The notes: a model not told the origin generated them from the letters alone. A DNA stretch of 64,000 bases from Paraburkholderia polaris (GCF_012927345.1 NZ_JABBGJ010000020.1:96666-160665); one strand, 5' to 3'. Positions 8,351 to 17,279 are shown, counted from the first letter of the stretch. Translations and numbers: made by a program.

Positions 8351-9127
8351 CTAACGCGTAGCGACGATAAACAGCCGCGGGAACGGCAACAGCACGGTGC
8401 CGTCGGCCAGGGCCGGATAAGCCCGCGCGACCGCATCCCGGTAGCGTTCCAGGAAGACGCCTTGCTCGCTGTCGTCGAGCGCGGCCAGGAACGGTCTCAG
8501 CGCGCTGCCCTTGAACCATTCAACTACCGCGTCCGCGCCGCCCGCGAGCGGGTGATGGTAGACGGTGCGCCACACGTCGACCCGCGCGCACAGCGGCTTG
8601 AGCAGCGAGTAGTACCAGTCGGCGCCGTAGCGCATGGTGCGTTCCACGCCTTTGAGTTTGTTGGCCCAAGGGCCGTCCGCCGCGATTTCGCGCAGCAGAC
8701 GGTGCGCGGGTTCGTCGAGGTTGTCCGGCATTTGCACGGCAAGGTTGCCGCCCGGCGCAAGTTTCTTCACCAGCGACGGAAATAGCTGCTCATGATTCGG
8801 CACCCACTGCAGCACGGCATTGGCGAGGATCAGATCGTAAGGGCCCGGCGCCTCCCACGTCGCAATGTCGCTCACCTCGAACTGGAATTGCGGCAGGCGC
8901 CTGGCGGCCGCCGCGATCATGTCGGCGGAACTGTCCAGACCGCTGACCGCCGCGCCGGGCAGGCGGGCCGCCAGTGCTTCGGTGGAGTTGCCAGGGCCGC
9001 AGCCGATGTCCACCGCCACTCGCACATCCGTTGCCGGGACCGCCGCCAGGAGATCCCTGACTGGACGCGTGCGCTCGTTTTCGAACAACACGTACTGCTT
9101 TGCAACCCAATTCGTCGATGAAGTCAT
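8351..9127 (-). CDS. tam: Trans-aconitate 2-methyltransferase
   Basis: 258 residues. The SAM-binding motif I, VAVDIGCGPGNS, is at residues 37-48, followed by GLDSSADMI (motif post-I) and LILANAVLQWVPNHEQLFP. The last two blocks, with WYYSLLKPLC later, are characteristic of the Tam family, which methylates trans-aconitate to stop it inhibiting aconitase. Cytoplasmic. The ATG at 9127 has AAAGGAG upstream. It is divergent from a LysR gene across 145 bp containing an ATGA-N5-TCAT dyad (9239-9251) that could serve the LysR protein. Confidence 0.88.
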   Translation of the reverse strand: MTSSTNWVAKQYVLFENERTRPVRDLLAAVPATDVRVAVDIGCGPGNSTEALAARLPGAAVSGLDSSADMIAAAARRLPQFQFEVSDIATWEAPGPYDLILANAVLQWVPNHEQLFPSLVKKLAPGGNLAVQMPDNLDEPAHRLLREIAADGPWANKLKGVERTMRYGADWYYSLLKPLCARVDVWRTVYHHPLAGGADAVVEWFKGSALRPFLAALDDSEQGVFLERYRDAVARAYPALADGTVLLPFPRLFIVATR

Positions 9128-9272
9128 CTCACGCTCCTTTATTCTGGCCGCTGGGCCGTGTTCGCTGACATCCGCTCGCCGCGTGATGCCACCCCGATCC
9201 AATCCGCTCATTCTGTGCGGCGGTGAAGGCGGAGTAAAATGAATTTATCATTCCAATTCCTTCATTTTTCTA

Positions 9273-10169
9273 ATGAAAATCGACACGCTCGGCGTGCAGG
9301 CGTTCGTCGCGATTGCGGATCGCGGCAGCTTTCAAGGCGCCGCCGATTCACTGCACGTCACGCAAACGGCCATTACCCAACGCCTGCGTAAGCTCGAAAC
9401 GTTTCTCGGCGTCACGCTTATCGAGCGGACCACCCGGTCCATGGCGCTGACCGAAATAGGGCGCAGTTTTTTGCCGCAGGCGCGCCGTTTGTTGGGCGAG
9501 CTTGCCGACGCGCTGGTGGAGATTCGGGAGACGGGCGTGGCCCGTCGCGGCGACGTGTCGATCGCCTGCGTGCCGACGGTGGGCGTGCAGTATCTGCCGC
9601 GTATTCTGCAGGCGTATGCCGCGCGCTATCCGCACAACCGCATCAAGATTCTCGATCACGCGTCGTCCGCGGTGGAGGAGGCGGTGCTGCGCCGGGAGGT
9701 GGAGTTCGGCATCAATATCGCCGGCGAGCATCATCCGGATCTCGCCAGCGTGCCGTTGACGGAAGACCGCTACGTGCTGATCTGCCATGAAGATCATCCT
9801 CTGGCAAAACGGCGGCGCATCGCGTGGCCGCAATTGCAACCGTATCCGCTGATCTTTGCCGGCGAGGTCAGCGGCAATCGCGCATTGCTCGATGTCGCAC
9901 TGGAAAAGAGCGAACTGGCGTTGCGCTCCTTTTATGAAGTGCAACGCAGTTCGACGGCTGTCGGCCTGGTCGCTCAAGGAGTCGGCGCGGCCGTCGTGCC
10001 CGCGCTTGCCATTCAGAAGGGCGCGTATCCGACGGTTCGCACCGTCGAGCTCACGCATCCGGCGGTCTCGCGCACGCTGGTCCTAGTGGCGCGCAAGACG
10101 GCTCAGCTTTCGCCGGCGGCGCAGGCGCTGTACGACATGATTCTTGAACAGGCGACGTTGAAAGCGTGA
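9273..10169 (+). CDS. LysR-family regulator divergent from tam
   Basis: 298 residues. An N-terminal winged helix-turn-helix (GSFQGAADSLHVTQTAITQRLRKLE spans about residues 18-42) is followed by the two-lobed LysR effector domain, with DVSIACVPTVGVQYLPRIL opening it at about residue 90. No ligand can be read from sequence. Divergent orientation to tam suggests that it controls that gene and itself. Confidence 0.85.
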   Translation: MKIDTLGVQAFVAIADRGSFQGAADSLHVTQTAITQRLRKLETFLGVTLIERTTRSMALTEIGRSFLPQARRLLGELADALVEIRETGVARRGDVSIACVPTVGVQYLPRILQAYAARYPHNRIKILDHASSAVEEAVLRREVEFGINIAGEHHPDLASVPLTEDRYVLICHEDHPLAKRRRIAWPQLQPYPLIFAGEVSGNRALLDVALEKSELALRSFYEVQRSSTAVGLVAQGVGAAVVPALAIQKGAYPTVRTVELTHPAVSRTLVLVARKTAQLSPAAQALYDMILEQATLKA

Positions 10170-10240
10170 TGCTGGCGCCGAGTCGCAGGGTTTAATTTCC
10201 AGCGTCCGAAGCTCGAAACCGGAACGGAACCGAAACCGAA

Positions 10241-10275
10241 GCCGAAAGCCGAAAGCCGAAAGCCGAAAGCCGAAA
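10241..10275 (+). repeat. 7-bp tandem repeat, five copies
   Basis: GCCGAAA is repeated five times without interruption, flanked by degenerate CCGAAAC/GGAAC units on both sides. It lies between the convergent ends of the LysR and GntR genes. It is a likely slippage hotspot that could vary between strains. Confidence 0.85.
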
Positions 10276-10334
10276 CCGGAAGCGTGAAGATCGTCGCCTG
10301 AGATCCTAAGCCTCGGCGCAGCCCCCAGCGCCAA

Positions 10335-10982
10335 CTACAAACACTGCGCCCGCAAACAGCTCGCCGCATGGCTCAGATCGTGCTCGATCGCGCGTCGCAC
10401 ACCGGCCGCGTCGCGCGCCTTTGCGGCGTCCAGCAATTCGTCGTGCGCATCGTTGAGCGTGCCGGCAAACTGCGCGTCGTCAAACAACAGATTCGAAATC
10501 GGCCCGACCTGCAACCACACCGTTTCGATCAACTCGAGCAAAAGCGGTGAGCCGGCCGCGCGGTACAGAATCAGGTGGAACGCCTCGTTGGCATCGAGAT
10601 AGCCCTTGGCGTCGGCAGTTCGCAGTGCCCGCGTCATCTCCGTGTTCAGTTTTTCCAGCGTTTCCAGATCGTGCGCGCTGAGATGCGGCGCGCCCAATTC
10701 GGCGGCCTGGCCCTCGAGAATCAGCCGCACACGCAGCACATCGTCAAATTGTTCTTTCGACAGACGTGGCACCGTCACGCCGCAATTGGGCACGTTCACC
10801 AGCGCCGATTCGGCCGCAAGCCGCTGCAGGGCGGAGCGCACCGGCATCTCGCCCACGCCGAGTTCGGCGGCGACGTGACGGATCTTGATGCGCTCGCCCG
10901 GCACGAAGCGCCCGATCGTCAACCATTGCCGCAGCGTTTCGTAAGTCTGATCCTGCAGCGTGTGATGGCGCGAAGTTTTCAT
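10335..10982 (-). CDS. GntR-family (FCD subgroup) regulator
   Basis: 215 residues. The N-terminal winged helix has KIRHVAAELGVGEMPVRSAL, the GntR recognition region. The C-terminal helical FCD domain carries EAFHLILYRAAGSPLLLEL and the late AHDELLDAA and IEHDLSH segments, which supply the usual metal-ligand acidic and His residues. Members usually sense small organic acids. The start is placed at ATG 10982; an upstream TTG extension is unlikely. It lies just downstream of the aminotransferase/glutamine-synthetase-like pair on the same strand and is a candidate for binding the ATTTGATCAAAT palindromes upstream of that pair. Confidence 0.82.
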   Translation of the reverse strand: MKTSRHHTLQDQTYETLRQWLTIGRFVPGERIKIRHVAAELGVGEMPVRSALQRLAAESALVNVPNCGVTVPRLSKEQFDDVLRVRLILEGQAAELGAPHLSAHDLETLEKLNTEMTRALRTADAKGYLDANEAFHLILYRAAGSPLLLELIETVWLQVGPISNLLFDDAQFAGTLNDAHDELLDAAKARDAAGVRRAIEHDLSHAASCLRAQCL

Positions 10983-11098
10983 AAAGCTCGATGCGAGGGC
11001 CGAAAAAGGACTGCAGAAGGACTGCAAAAAGGCTGAAAAAGCGGCCGACAGTTTAGCGGCGGCCGCGCTCGATCAACCTCCATCTGAGAACGCTCAGG

Positions 11099-12493
11099 TC
11101 AGGTCAGTTCGGCAAGGCAGGCGTCGAACGTGGAAACCAGTCTGTCGACGTCGGCCGCCGACGTGTCGGGGCACACCAGGATCATGTTGTGAAACGGTGT
11201 GATCAGCACGCCGCGATTGAGCAGGTACAGGTGCACGATATGTTCCAGGTCAGGATCGAGCTGGCGGCCGGCTTCGGTGCCGTTGCGCGGCGGTGTCGGC
11301 GTGAACTGGAATTCGGTGCGGGCGCCGACCCGCGTCACACACCACGCGAGGCCATGGCGCGCGATCGCGCTTTTCAGGCCGGCCTCGATCCGCTCGGCGA
11401 GCGCGAACATGTGATCGTAGGCGGCCTCGGTCATCACCTCGGCGAGCGTCGCGCGGATCGCGCTCATCGCCAGCATGTTCGCCGTGAGGGTCGTGCCGAT
11501 ACCGGAGTGGCCAGGCGGTGCGCTGCGCTTGGCCTGCTGCGCGCGGGCCGCCAGTTCTGCGCTGAAACCATACACCGCGCACGGAAAGCCGCCGCCCACC
11601 GGTTTGCCGAGGATGAACAGGTCGGGTTCGAGGCCGTACGCTCTCGTATAACCACCCGGCCCGCAGCTGATGGTGTGGGTTTCGTCGATGGCGAGCAGCG
11701 TGCCGTAGCGGCGCATCAGCGCTTGCGCTTGCCGCCAGTAGTCTGGTTCGGGCAGCACCATGCCGATGTTGGTCATCGCGGGTTCGGCCAGCACGCAGGC
11801 CACGTCACCGTCTTTCAGCGCGTTTTCCAGCGCGGTCAGGTCGTTGAATTCGATCACGCGCGTGCTCTCGAGCAGGTCGTGCACCTGGCCGATCAGGCTG
11901 TCGCGCTGTTGCGGCTTGCCGTCGACGAGATCGACGAACACGTCGTCCACGGTGCCGTGGTAGCAGCCGTTGAAGATCACAATCTGCCGGCGTCCGGTCG
12001 CCGCGCGCGCCCAGCGCAACGCAAAGCGGTTGGCGTCGCTTGCGGTCATCGCGAACTGCCAGTAGGGCAGCCCGAAACGGCGCGCGAGTTCTTCGCCGAC
12101 CCACGCGGCATCCTCGCCCGGCAGCATGGTCGTCAGGCCTCGCTCGGCCTGGGTAGCGAGCGCACGTGCCACGGGGGCGGGCGAGTGGCCGAACATCGCG
12201 CCCGTGTCGCCGAGGCAGAAGTCCGCGTAGCGATGACCGTCCACGTCGGTAAACGCGGCGCCGCGCGCTTGATCGACGTAGAGCGAGAAGGGTGTCGACC
12301 AGTCGTTCATCCAGTGCAGCGGCACGCCGAACAACAGGTGGTGCGCGGCGCGTTCGGATAGTGCGCGAGATTTCGGCATGGCCTGGGCAAACGCGCGGCG
12401 TTCGCGTTCAACGAGCGCTTGCGCACGCCCCCAGTTGATGCCGCGGCGGGTAGTCAAATCATTCAAATCGAGCTTCTCCAATGATGCTTTCAT
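11099..12493 (-). CDS. Class III PLP-dependent aminotransferase
   Basis: 464 residues. Family signatures in order are FCLGDTGAMFGHSP, FNGCYHGTVDD, the PLP-ring Asp block AIDETHT, and the Schiff-base Lys297 in LFILGKPVGGGFP. The G-C-Y-H-G and S-G-I-G-T-T-L-T-A-N blocks place it with the glutamate-1-semialdehyde-aminomutase-like subgroup of omega-transaminases. It probably transfers an amino group from a terminal amine to a 2-oxo acid. It starts 13 nt after the stop of the glutamine-synthetase-like gene, so the two form an operon and likely act in the same amine-degradation route. The ATG at 12493 is preferred because GAGGG lies upstream. Confidence 0.85.
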   Translation of the reverse strand: MKASLEKLDLNDLTTRRGINWGRAQALVERERRAFAQAMPKSRALSERAAHHLLFGVPLHWMNDWSTPFSLYVDQARGAAFTDVDGHRYADFCLGDTGAMFGHSPAPVARALATQAERGLTTMLPGEDAAWVGEELARRFGLPYWQFAMTASDANRFALRWARAATGRRQIVIFNGCYHGTVDDVFVDLVDGKPQQRDSLIGQVHDLLESTRVIEFNDLTALENALKDGDVACVLAEPAMTNIGMVLPEPDYWRQAQALMRRYGTLLAIDETHTISCGPGGYTRAYGLEPDLFILGKPVGGGFPCAVYGFSAELAARAQQAKRSAPPGHSGIGTTLTANMLAMSAIRATLAEVMTEAAYDHMFALAERIEAGLKSAIARHGLAWCVTRVGARTEFQFTPTPPRNGTEAGRQLDPDLEHIVHLYLLNRGVLITPFHNMILVCPDTSAADVDRLVSTFDACLAELT

Positions 12494-12506
12494 AAACCAC
12501 ACGCCC

Positions 12507-13856
12507 TCAGACGAGCAGTTGCAGATGCTCGCGTTCCCACGCGGTAATGCCTTGCGAGAAAGTCTCGAATTCCTTCTCCTTGACCGAGCAATAGGCCTGC
12601 ACGAAGTTATCGCCGAGCACGTCCGCGAGTTCGGCGCACTTCAGGAGCGCCTTGAGGGCATCTTCGAGACCGCGCGGCAATTCGTATTCGAGGTCGTAGG
12701 CGCTCTCGACCATCGGCGCCGACGCTTCCTGTTTTTCGACCATGCCGAGATAACCGCAGGCGAGGGTGGCCGCCATTGCCAGATACGGATTGACGTCGAC
12801 ACCCGGCACACGGTTTTCGAGCCGCCGGCCGTCCGGTCCGGAGTTCGGCACGCGGATGCCGCAGGTGCGGTTGTCGTAACCCCAGCGCACATTGATCGGC
12901 GCGGCGGTGAAGCGCGACAGGCGCCGATAGGAGTTCACGTAGGGCGCGAACATCGGCATGGCTTGCGGCATGTACTTCTGCAAGCCGCCGATGTAATTGA
13001 AAAACAGCGGGCTCGCCGACCCGTCGGGCAGCGAAAAAATGTTCTCGCCGGTTTTGCAATCGACAATGCTCTGATGAATATGCATCGCGCTGCCGGGCTC
13101 ATGCTCCATCGGCTTGGCCATAAAGGTCGCGAAAATGCCATGACGGTAGGCGGTTTCGCGCACCGCGCGCTTGAAAAGGAACACGCGGTCGGCGAGATCG
13201 AGCGCATCACCATGAGAAAAATTGATTTCCATCTGGCCGGCGCCGACTTCGTGCACGAGCGTTTCGACGCCGAGATGCGTCATCTCGCAGAAGCGCGACA
13301 GGTCTTGGAAGAACGGATCGAATTCGTTGACGGCGTCGATCGAGAACGACTGGCGGCCGGCTTCATGACGCCCCGCGCGGCCGAGCGGCGGGCGCAACGG
13401 CTCATGCGGATTCTTGTTCTGCGCGATCAGGTAGAACTCCATCTCCGGCGCGACGACGGGACGCCAGCCTTTTTCCTCATAGAGCTTCAGCACGCGCCGC
13501 AACACCGCGCGCGGTGAGATGCCGATCGGCTTGCCGTCGAGCCCGACACAATCGTGGATCACCACCGCGACCTGCTCGATGGCCCACGGTACGAGCCGCA
13601 CCGTGTTCGGATCGGGGATGCAGACCATGTCGGGATCGCTCGGCCCGACAAAGCGCTCGAAATCCGCGAACTCGCCGTTGACGGTGATCATCAGGAGCGC
13701 GTTCGACATGTGCATCTTGCCTTCCGAGAGAAACAGGTTCTTCGGCACGATCTTGCCGCGCGCGACGCCCGTCATGTCCGGTATCACGCATTCCACTTCA
13801 TGGATGCGGTGATGTTCCAGGAATTCACGCAGGTCGTCGCGTAGGTCGCTTTGCAA
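12507..13856 (-). CDS. Glutamine-synthetase-family gamma-glutamylamine ligase (PuuA-like)
   Basis: About 449 residues of the glutamine synthetase fold. Landmarks are APEMEFYL, AGAGQ-type MEINFSHGDALDLADR, GSAMHIHQS and RLENRVPGVDVNPYLAMAA. The spacing and NRTCGIRVPNS resemble gamma-glutamylputrescine synthetase (PuuA) and related ligases rather than GlnA; the GlnA adenylylation Tyr region is absent. It should attach glutamate to an amine with ATP. No in-frame ATG or GTG opens the conserved region. I chose TTG 13856 because GGAG lies six nt before it. An alternative TTG at 14003 lies inside a palindromic operator and is improbable. It is first gene of an operon with the aminotransferase. Confidence 0.82.
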   Translation of the reverse strand: MQSDLRDDLREFLEHHRIHEVECVIPDMTGVARGKIVPKNLFLSEGKMHMSNALLMITVNGEFADFERFVGPSDPDMVCIPDPNTVRLVPWAIEQVAVVIHDCVGLDGKPIGISPRAVLRRVLKLYEEKGWRPVVAPEMEFYLIAQNKNPHEPLRPPLGRAGRHEAGRQSFSIDAVNEFDPFFQDLSRFCEMTHLGVETLVHEVGAGQMEINFSHGDALDLADRVFLFKRAVRETAYRHGIFATFMAKPMEHEPGSAMHIHQSIVDCKTGENIFSLPDGSASPLFFNYIGGLQKYMPQAMPMFAPYVNSYRRLSRFTAAPINVRWGYDNRTCGIRVPNSGPDGRRLENRVPGVDVNPYLAMAATLACGYLGMVEKQEASAPMVESAYDLEYELPRGLEDALKALLKCAELADVLGDNFVQAYCSVKEKEFETFSQGITAWEREHLQLLV

Positions 13857-13954
13857 GGCTGACTCCAGTCGGTTGATGAAGACGGCGCGAAGCGCGGCTG
13901 CAAACCGTGCGCGGACGAGCCTGTTCGGGAAAGCTGGGCGTTTTGCATGATGGG

Positions 13955-13966
13955 ATTTGATCAAAT
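13955..13966. promoter_or_regulatory. Palindromic operator copy 1, ATTTGATCAAAT
   Basis: Perfect 12-bp palindrome in the gap between the glutamine-synthetase-like gene and the divergent AraC gene. A second identical copy begins 39 bp to the right, with a TTTCC-N5-GGAAA dyad between them. It fits a dimeric repressor such as a GntR-FCD protein. Confidence 0.7.
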
Positions 13967-13993
13967 CATCGCATGGATTTTTCCTTTTGGGAA

Positions 13994-14005
13994 ATTTGAT
14001 CAAAT
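13994..14005. promoter_or_regulatory. Palindromic operator copy 2, ATTTGATCAAAT
   Basis: Second perfect copy of the 12-bp palindrome. It ends 35 bp before the start codon of the AraC gene at 14041, so it probably overlaps that gene's promoter, while copy 1 is closer to the promoter of the leftward operon. Confidence 0.7.
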
Positions 14006-14040
14006 ATCATCGACTCATCGAGGCAACCCGAGAGCCGCCC

Positions 14041-15078
14041 ATGACCGATGCATCCTGTTCGCAACGCCCGTCGCCGGCCCAATGCGTCGCGACCCTGCAT
14101 ACGATTGCCGCAGTTGCCTCCTTGCTGGAGCGGCAGGGGATTGGCGCAGATGTGCTGCTGGCGGGAAGCGGCGTCAGCGAGGGCGATTTGCGGCAGCCGT
14201 CTGGGCTCGTCACGCACGCGCAGGAGCTGATCGTGTTCGCCAATGCGCTCAGCGCCTGCGGCGATACGCGCATCGGCCTCGATATCGGCCGCGCGATGCA
14301 TATTTCGAGCTACGGCATCCTCGGTTACGCGATGCTGGTGAGTCCCACGCTCGGCGACGCGCTGCAATGTGCCCAGGACTTTCCCGTACTGCTCGGAAGC
14401 TACTTCAAGGTTTCGCTGCGCCGCAACGCAGACGAAGCAGCGATCGTCGCGGCCGATTATCACTACCGGCCGGATCTCACCGTGATCAATGCGGACATGT
14501 GCCTCGCGTCGATGTGGGCGATTGTCTGCGACGTGCTGTCAGCGCGGCGCGCGCCTTGCGCACTCAAGGTGACGTTCGGCGCGCCGGCTCACGCGGATGC
14601 CTACGAAGAGCGGATAGGCCGCCACGCCACCTTCGACGCAGACGAAAACGCGCTGATTTTTCCGGCCAGTTGGCTCGATGAACCGTTGCCCCTCGCCGAG
14701 CCGGTGAGCTATCTGATGTCGCGCCAGCAATGCGCGCAACTCGAGCGCGAATGGGCCACCGCGGCGGGCAACGACGTGACCGCACGGACCCTGCGCCTGC
14801 TGTATTCCGATCCATGCCGCTACGGTTCGCTGCGTGCGCTCGCCGATGCGCTGTGCGTGTCCGAACGCACGCTCAGACGGCGTCTGGCGGGCAGCGGCTC
14901 CGCCTTCCAGGCGCTGCTCGACCGTGTGCGCCACGATCTCGCACTCGATTACCTGGTGCGTACGCGCCTGTCGATGTCGGATATCGCCGAGCGGCTCGGC
15001 TATAGCGAAACGGCCGGCTTCCGGCACGCGTTCCGCCGTTGGACCGGCCATTGTCCGAGCGACTATCGCTGCGCGTAG
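14041..15078 (+). CDS. AraC-family regulator of the polyamine genes
   Basis: 345 residues. An Arabinose_bd-type sensor domain fills residues to about 240. The C-terminal AraC domain has ALADALCVSERTLRRRLAGSG and ISERLGY-type MSDIAERLGYSETAGFRHAFRRWTG, a well-formed second helix-turn-helix. The start is ATG 14041 (GAGAG about 11 nt upstream). It is divergent from the glutamine-synthetase-like operon and 197 bp upstream of the carbamoylputrescine amidase gene on the same strand, so it may govern both sides. This sensor type often responds to amino acids or amines; the ligand here is unknown. Confidence 0.85.
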   Translation: MTDASCSQRPSPAQCVATLHTIAAVASLLERQGIGADVLLAGSGVSEGDLRQPSGLVTHAQELIVFANALSACGDTRIGLDIGRAMHISSYGILGYAMLVSPTLGDALQCAQDFPVLLGSYFKVSLRRNADEAAIVAADYHYRPDLTVINADMCLASMWAIVCDVLSARRAPCALKVTFGAPAHADAYEERIGRHATFDADENALIFPASWLDEPLPLAEPVSYLMSRQQCAQLEREWATAAGNDVTARTLRLLYSDPCRYGSLRALADALCVSERTLRRRLAGSGSAFQALLDRVRHDLALDYLVRTRLSMSDIAERLGYSETAGFRHAFRRWTGHCPSDYRCA

Positions 15079-15274
15079 GCAGCGGTTCTGTCGCGAGTCC
15101 TTTTAAACCCGCGGTGTTGGCGGCGCAGCCACGCGATGTTGGGGGTCGCGTCGCAACGTCATGTCGCGCCGGCCAGATTGGCCACATTTATCCCCTCGAT
15201 GACCGCTTCTCCGTTCTCGCTCATCCGCGCACCTCGGGCAGAATTTTCCCAGACGAATACAGGGGAGACACGAG

Positions 15275-16168
15275 ATGCGAGCAGTCAGTGTGGCGGCAAT
15301 CCAGTTGGCCGTGCCGGGATGGGACCGAGCGGCGAATCTCGCCGAAGCCGAGCGCCTGGTGCGCGAAGCGGCGGCACAGGGCGCACAGGTGATTCTGTTG
15401 CCTGAGCTTTTCGAGCTACCGTACTTTTGCACCGAACAGGACGCGAAGCACTTCCGCCATGCGCTGCCGTACGAGGGCCATCCCGCGATCACGCGCTTTA
15501 GCCGCGTCGCGGCAGACTTGAACGTGGTCCTGCCGATCAGTTTCTTCGAACGGGCCGGCAACGTCTTCTACAACACGGTGGCGATGATCGACGCCGATGG
15601 CAGCGTGCTCGGCCGCTACCGCAAAACCCATATCCCCGACGGCCCAGGCTACAGCGAGAAGTACTACTTCACGCCCGGCGACACGGGTTTCCGTGTCTGG
15701 CCGACGCGTTACGGCATACTCGGCGTCGGTATCTGTTGGGACCAGTGGTTCCCGGAGACGGCCCGCGCGATGGCGCTTCTCGGCGCCGAACTGCTGTTCT
15801 ATCCGACCGCGATCGGCAGCGAACCGCAAGACCCCTCGCTCGACAGCAGCGCGCACTGGCAGCGCGTGATGCAGGGTCACGCAGGCGCGAACCTCGTACC
15901 GCTGATCGCCGCGAACCGCACGGGCCGCGAGCAAGGCCGCGACTTCCCGCAGCGCTATTACGGCTCATCGTTCATCGCCGACCAGTATGGCGAGCAGGTA
16001 CAGAAAGCGGGGCGCGACGAGCCCGCGATCCTGCTTCATCGTTTCGATCTGGATGCGGTCGCCGCGGCACGCCATGCATGGGGCGTGTTTCGCGACCGGC
16101 GTCCGGCCTGCTACGGCATTCTCGCGACGAGCGATGGCGAACACCGTACCCAGGAGGGTGCATTTTGA
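15275..16168 (+). CDS. aguB: N-carbamoylputrescine amidase
   Basis: 297 residues of the nitrilase superfamily. The catalytic triad is visible: Glu44 in LLPELFELPYF, Lys117 in YRKTHIPDGPGY, and Cys154 in GVGICWDQWFPE. The DGPGYSEKYYF and WDQWFPE blocks are typical of AguB. It hydrolyses N-carbamoylputrescine to putrescine, CO2 and ammonia, the last step of the agmatine route. Cytoplasmic. AGGGGAGA precedes ATG 15275. The next gene, an acetylpolyamine amidohydrolase, follows by 79 bp. No agmatine deiminase (aguA) lies in the window, so carbamoylputrescine must come from elsewhere. Confidence 0.9.
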   Translation: MRAVSVAAIQLAVPGWDRAANLAEAERLVREAAAQGAQVILLPELFELPYFCTEQDAKHFRHALPYEGHPAITRFSRVAADLNVVLPISFFERAGNVFYNTVAMIDADGSVLGRYRKTHIPDGPGYSEKYYFTPGDTGFRVWPTRYGILGVGICWDQWFPETARAMALLGAELLFYPTAIGSEPQDPSLDSSAHWQRVMQGHAGANLVPLIAANRTGREQGRDFPQRYYGSSFIADQYGEQVQKAGRDEPAILLHRFDLDAVAAARHAWGVFRDRRPACYGILATSDGEHRTQEGAF

Positions 16169-16247
16169 GCATCGGCTCCACGAGTGTGACCGGCGTCGGC
16201 GGGTTGAGTGACGGATTCGAGCAGCAAGCATCCTGAGGAGACATTGC

Positions 16248-17279
16248 ATGTTGACTGTGTATAGCGATCGGCACCGGCTGCACCATGGCCATGCTGAATT
16301 GATCGACGGCGAAATGAAGCCTTGCTTCGAGATGCCGAGCCGCGCCGATTTCGTGCTGGAACAGGTGCGCGAAACGAAACTCGGCGAAGTGATTGCGCCC
16401 GCATCGTTCGGGCTCGATCCGGTACACCGGATTCACGACAAGGGCTTCATCGCGTTTCTTGGCAGCGCGTGGGACGAATGGAGCGCGCTCGGCCGTAAGC
16501 ACGATGCGCTGCCGCTCGTGTGGCCGGTGCGCGGCATGCGGCAGGACCGCGTGCCGGAAGATATCGACGGCAAGCTTGGCTACTATTCGATGGATGCCGG
16601 TGTGCCGATTACCGCGGGCACCTGGACTGCCGTGAGCGATTCAGTGGATGTCGCGCTCACTGGCGCACGCCACGTGAGGGAGGGCGCGCGCAGCGCGTTC
16701 TCGTTGTGCCGGCCGCCTGGGCATCACGCCGCGGCGGACTATATGGGTGGCTACTGCTATATCAACAACGCGGCGGTGGCGGCGCAGTCATTGCTCGACG
16801 CAGGCGCGAAACGCGTGGCGATTCTCGACGTCGACTATCACCACGGCAATGGCACGCAGAGCATTTTCTATCACCGTTCGGACGTCTTGTTCGCTTCTCT
16901 GCATGGCGACCCGCGCACCGAGTATCCGTTCTTTCTCGGGCACGCCGACGAAACCGGCACGGGGGCCGGCCTCGGCTACAACGCGAATTTCCCGCTGCAA
17001 CCGGGTACGGCGTGGGCGGACTATACGGTAGCGCTCGACGCGGCTTGCGCGCGTGTCGCTGATTACGCGCCGGATGCGCTGGTGGTGTCGCTCGGTGTCG
17101 ATACTTTCGAAGAAGACCCGATTTCGCAGTTCAAGCTGCGCAGCGCTGACTATCTGCGCATCGGCGAGGCGATCGGACGAGTGGGGAAGCCGACTCTGTT
17201 CGTGATGGAGGGCGGCTACGCGGTCGCGGCGATTGGGGTGAATGCGGTGAATGTGCTGACGGGTTTTGAATCGGTTTAA
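16248..17279 (+). CDS. aphA: Acetylpolyamine amidohydrolase (histone-deacetylase fold)
   Basis: 343 residues. The histone-deacetylase-like active site is intact: the HH pair in CRPPGHHAAADYMGG, zinc ligands Asp196 and His198 in DVDYHHGNG, and Asp285 in LGVDTFEEDP. The N-terminal MLTVYSDRHRLHHGHAEL and overall length match bacterial acetylpolyamine amidohydrolases, which deacetylate N-acetylputrescine, N-acetylcadaverine and related amines. TGAGGAGA lies before ATG 16248. Together with AguB it would feed free putrescine or cadaverine into the ligase/aminotransferase pathway encoded on the other strand. Confidence 0.9.
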   Translation: MLTVYSDRHRLHHGHAELIDGEMKPCFEMPSRADFVLEQVRETKLGEVIAPASFGLDPVHRIHDKGFIAFLGSAWDEWSALGRKHDALPLVWPVRGMRQDRVPEDIDGKLGYYSMDAGVPITAGTWTAVSDSVDVALTGARHVREGARSAFSLCRPPGHHAAADYMGGYCYINNAAVAAQSLLDAGAKRVAILDVDYHHGNGTQSIFYHRSDVLFASLHGDPRTEYPFFLGHADETGTGAGLGYNANFPLQPGTAWADYTVALDAACARVADYAPDALVVSLGVDTFEEDPISQFKLRSADYLRIGEAIGRVGKPTLFVMEGGYAVAAIGVNAVNVLTGFESV

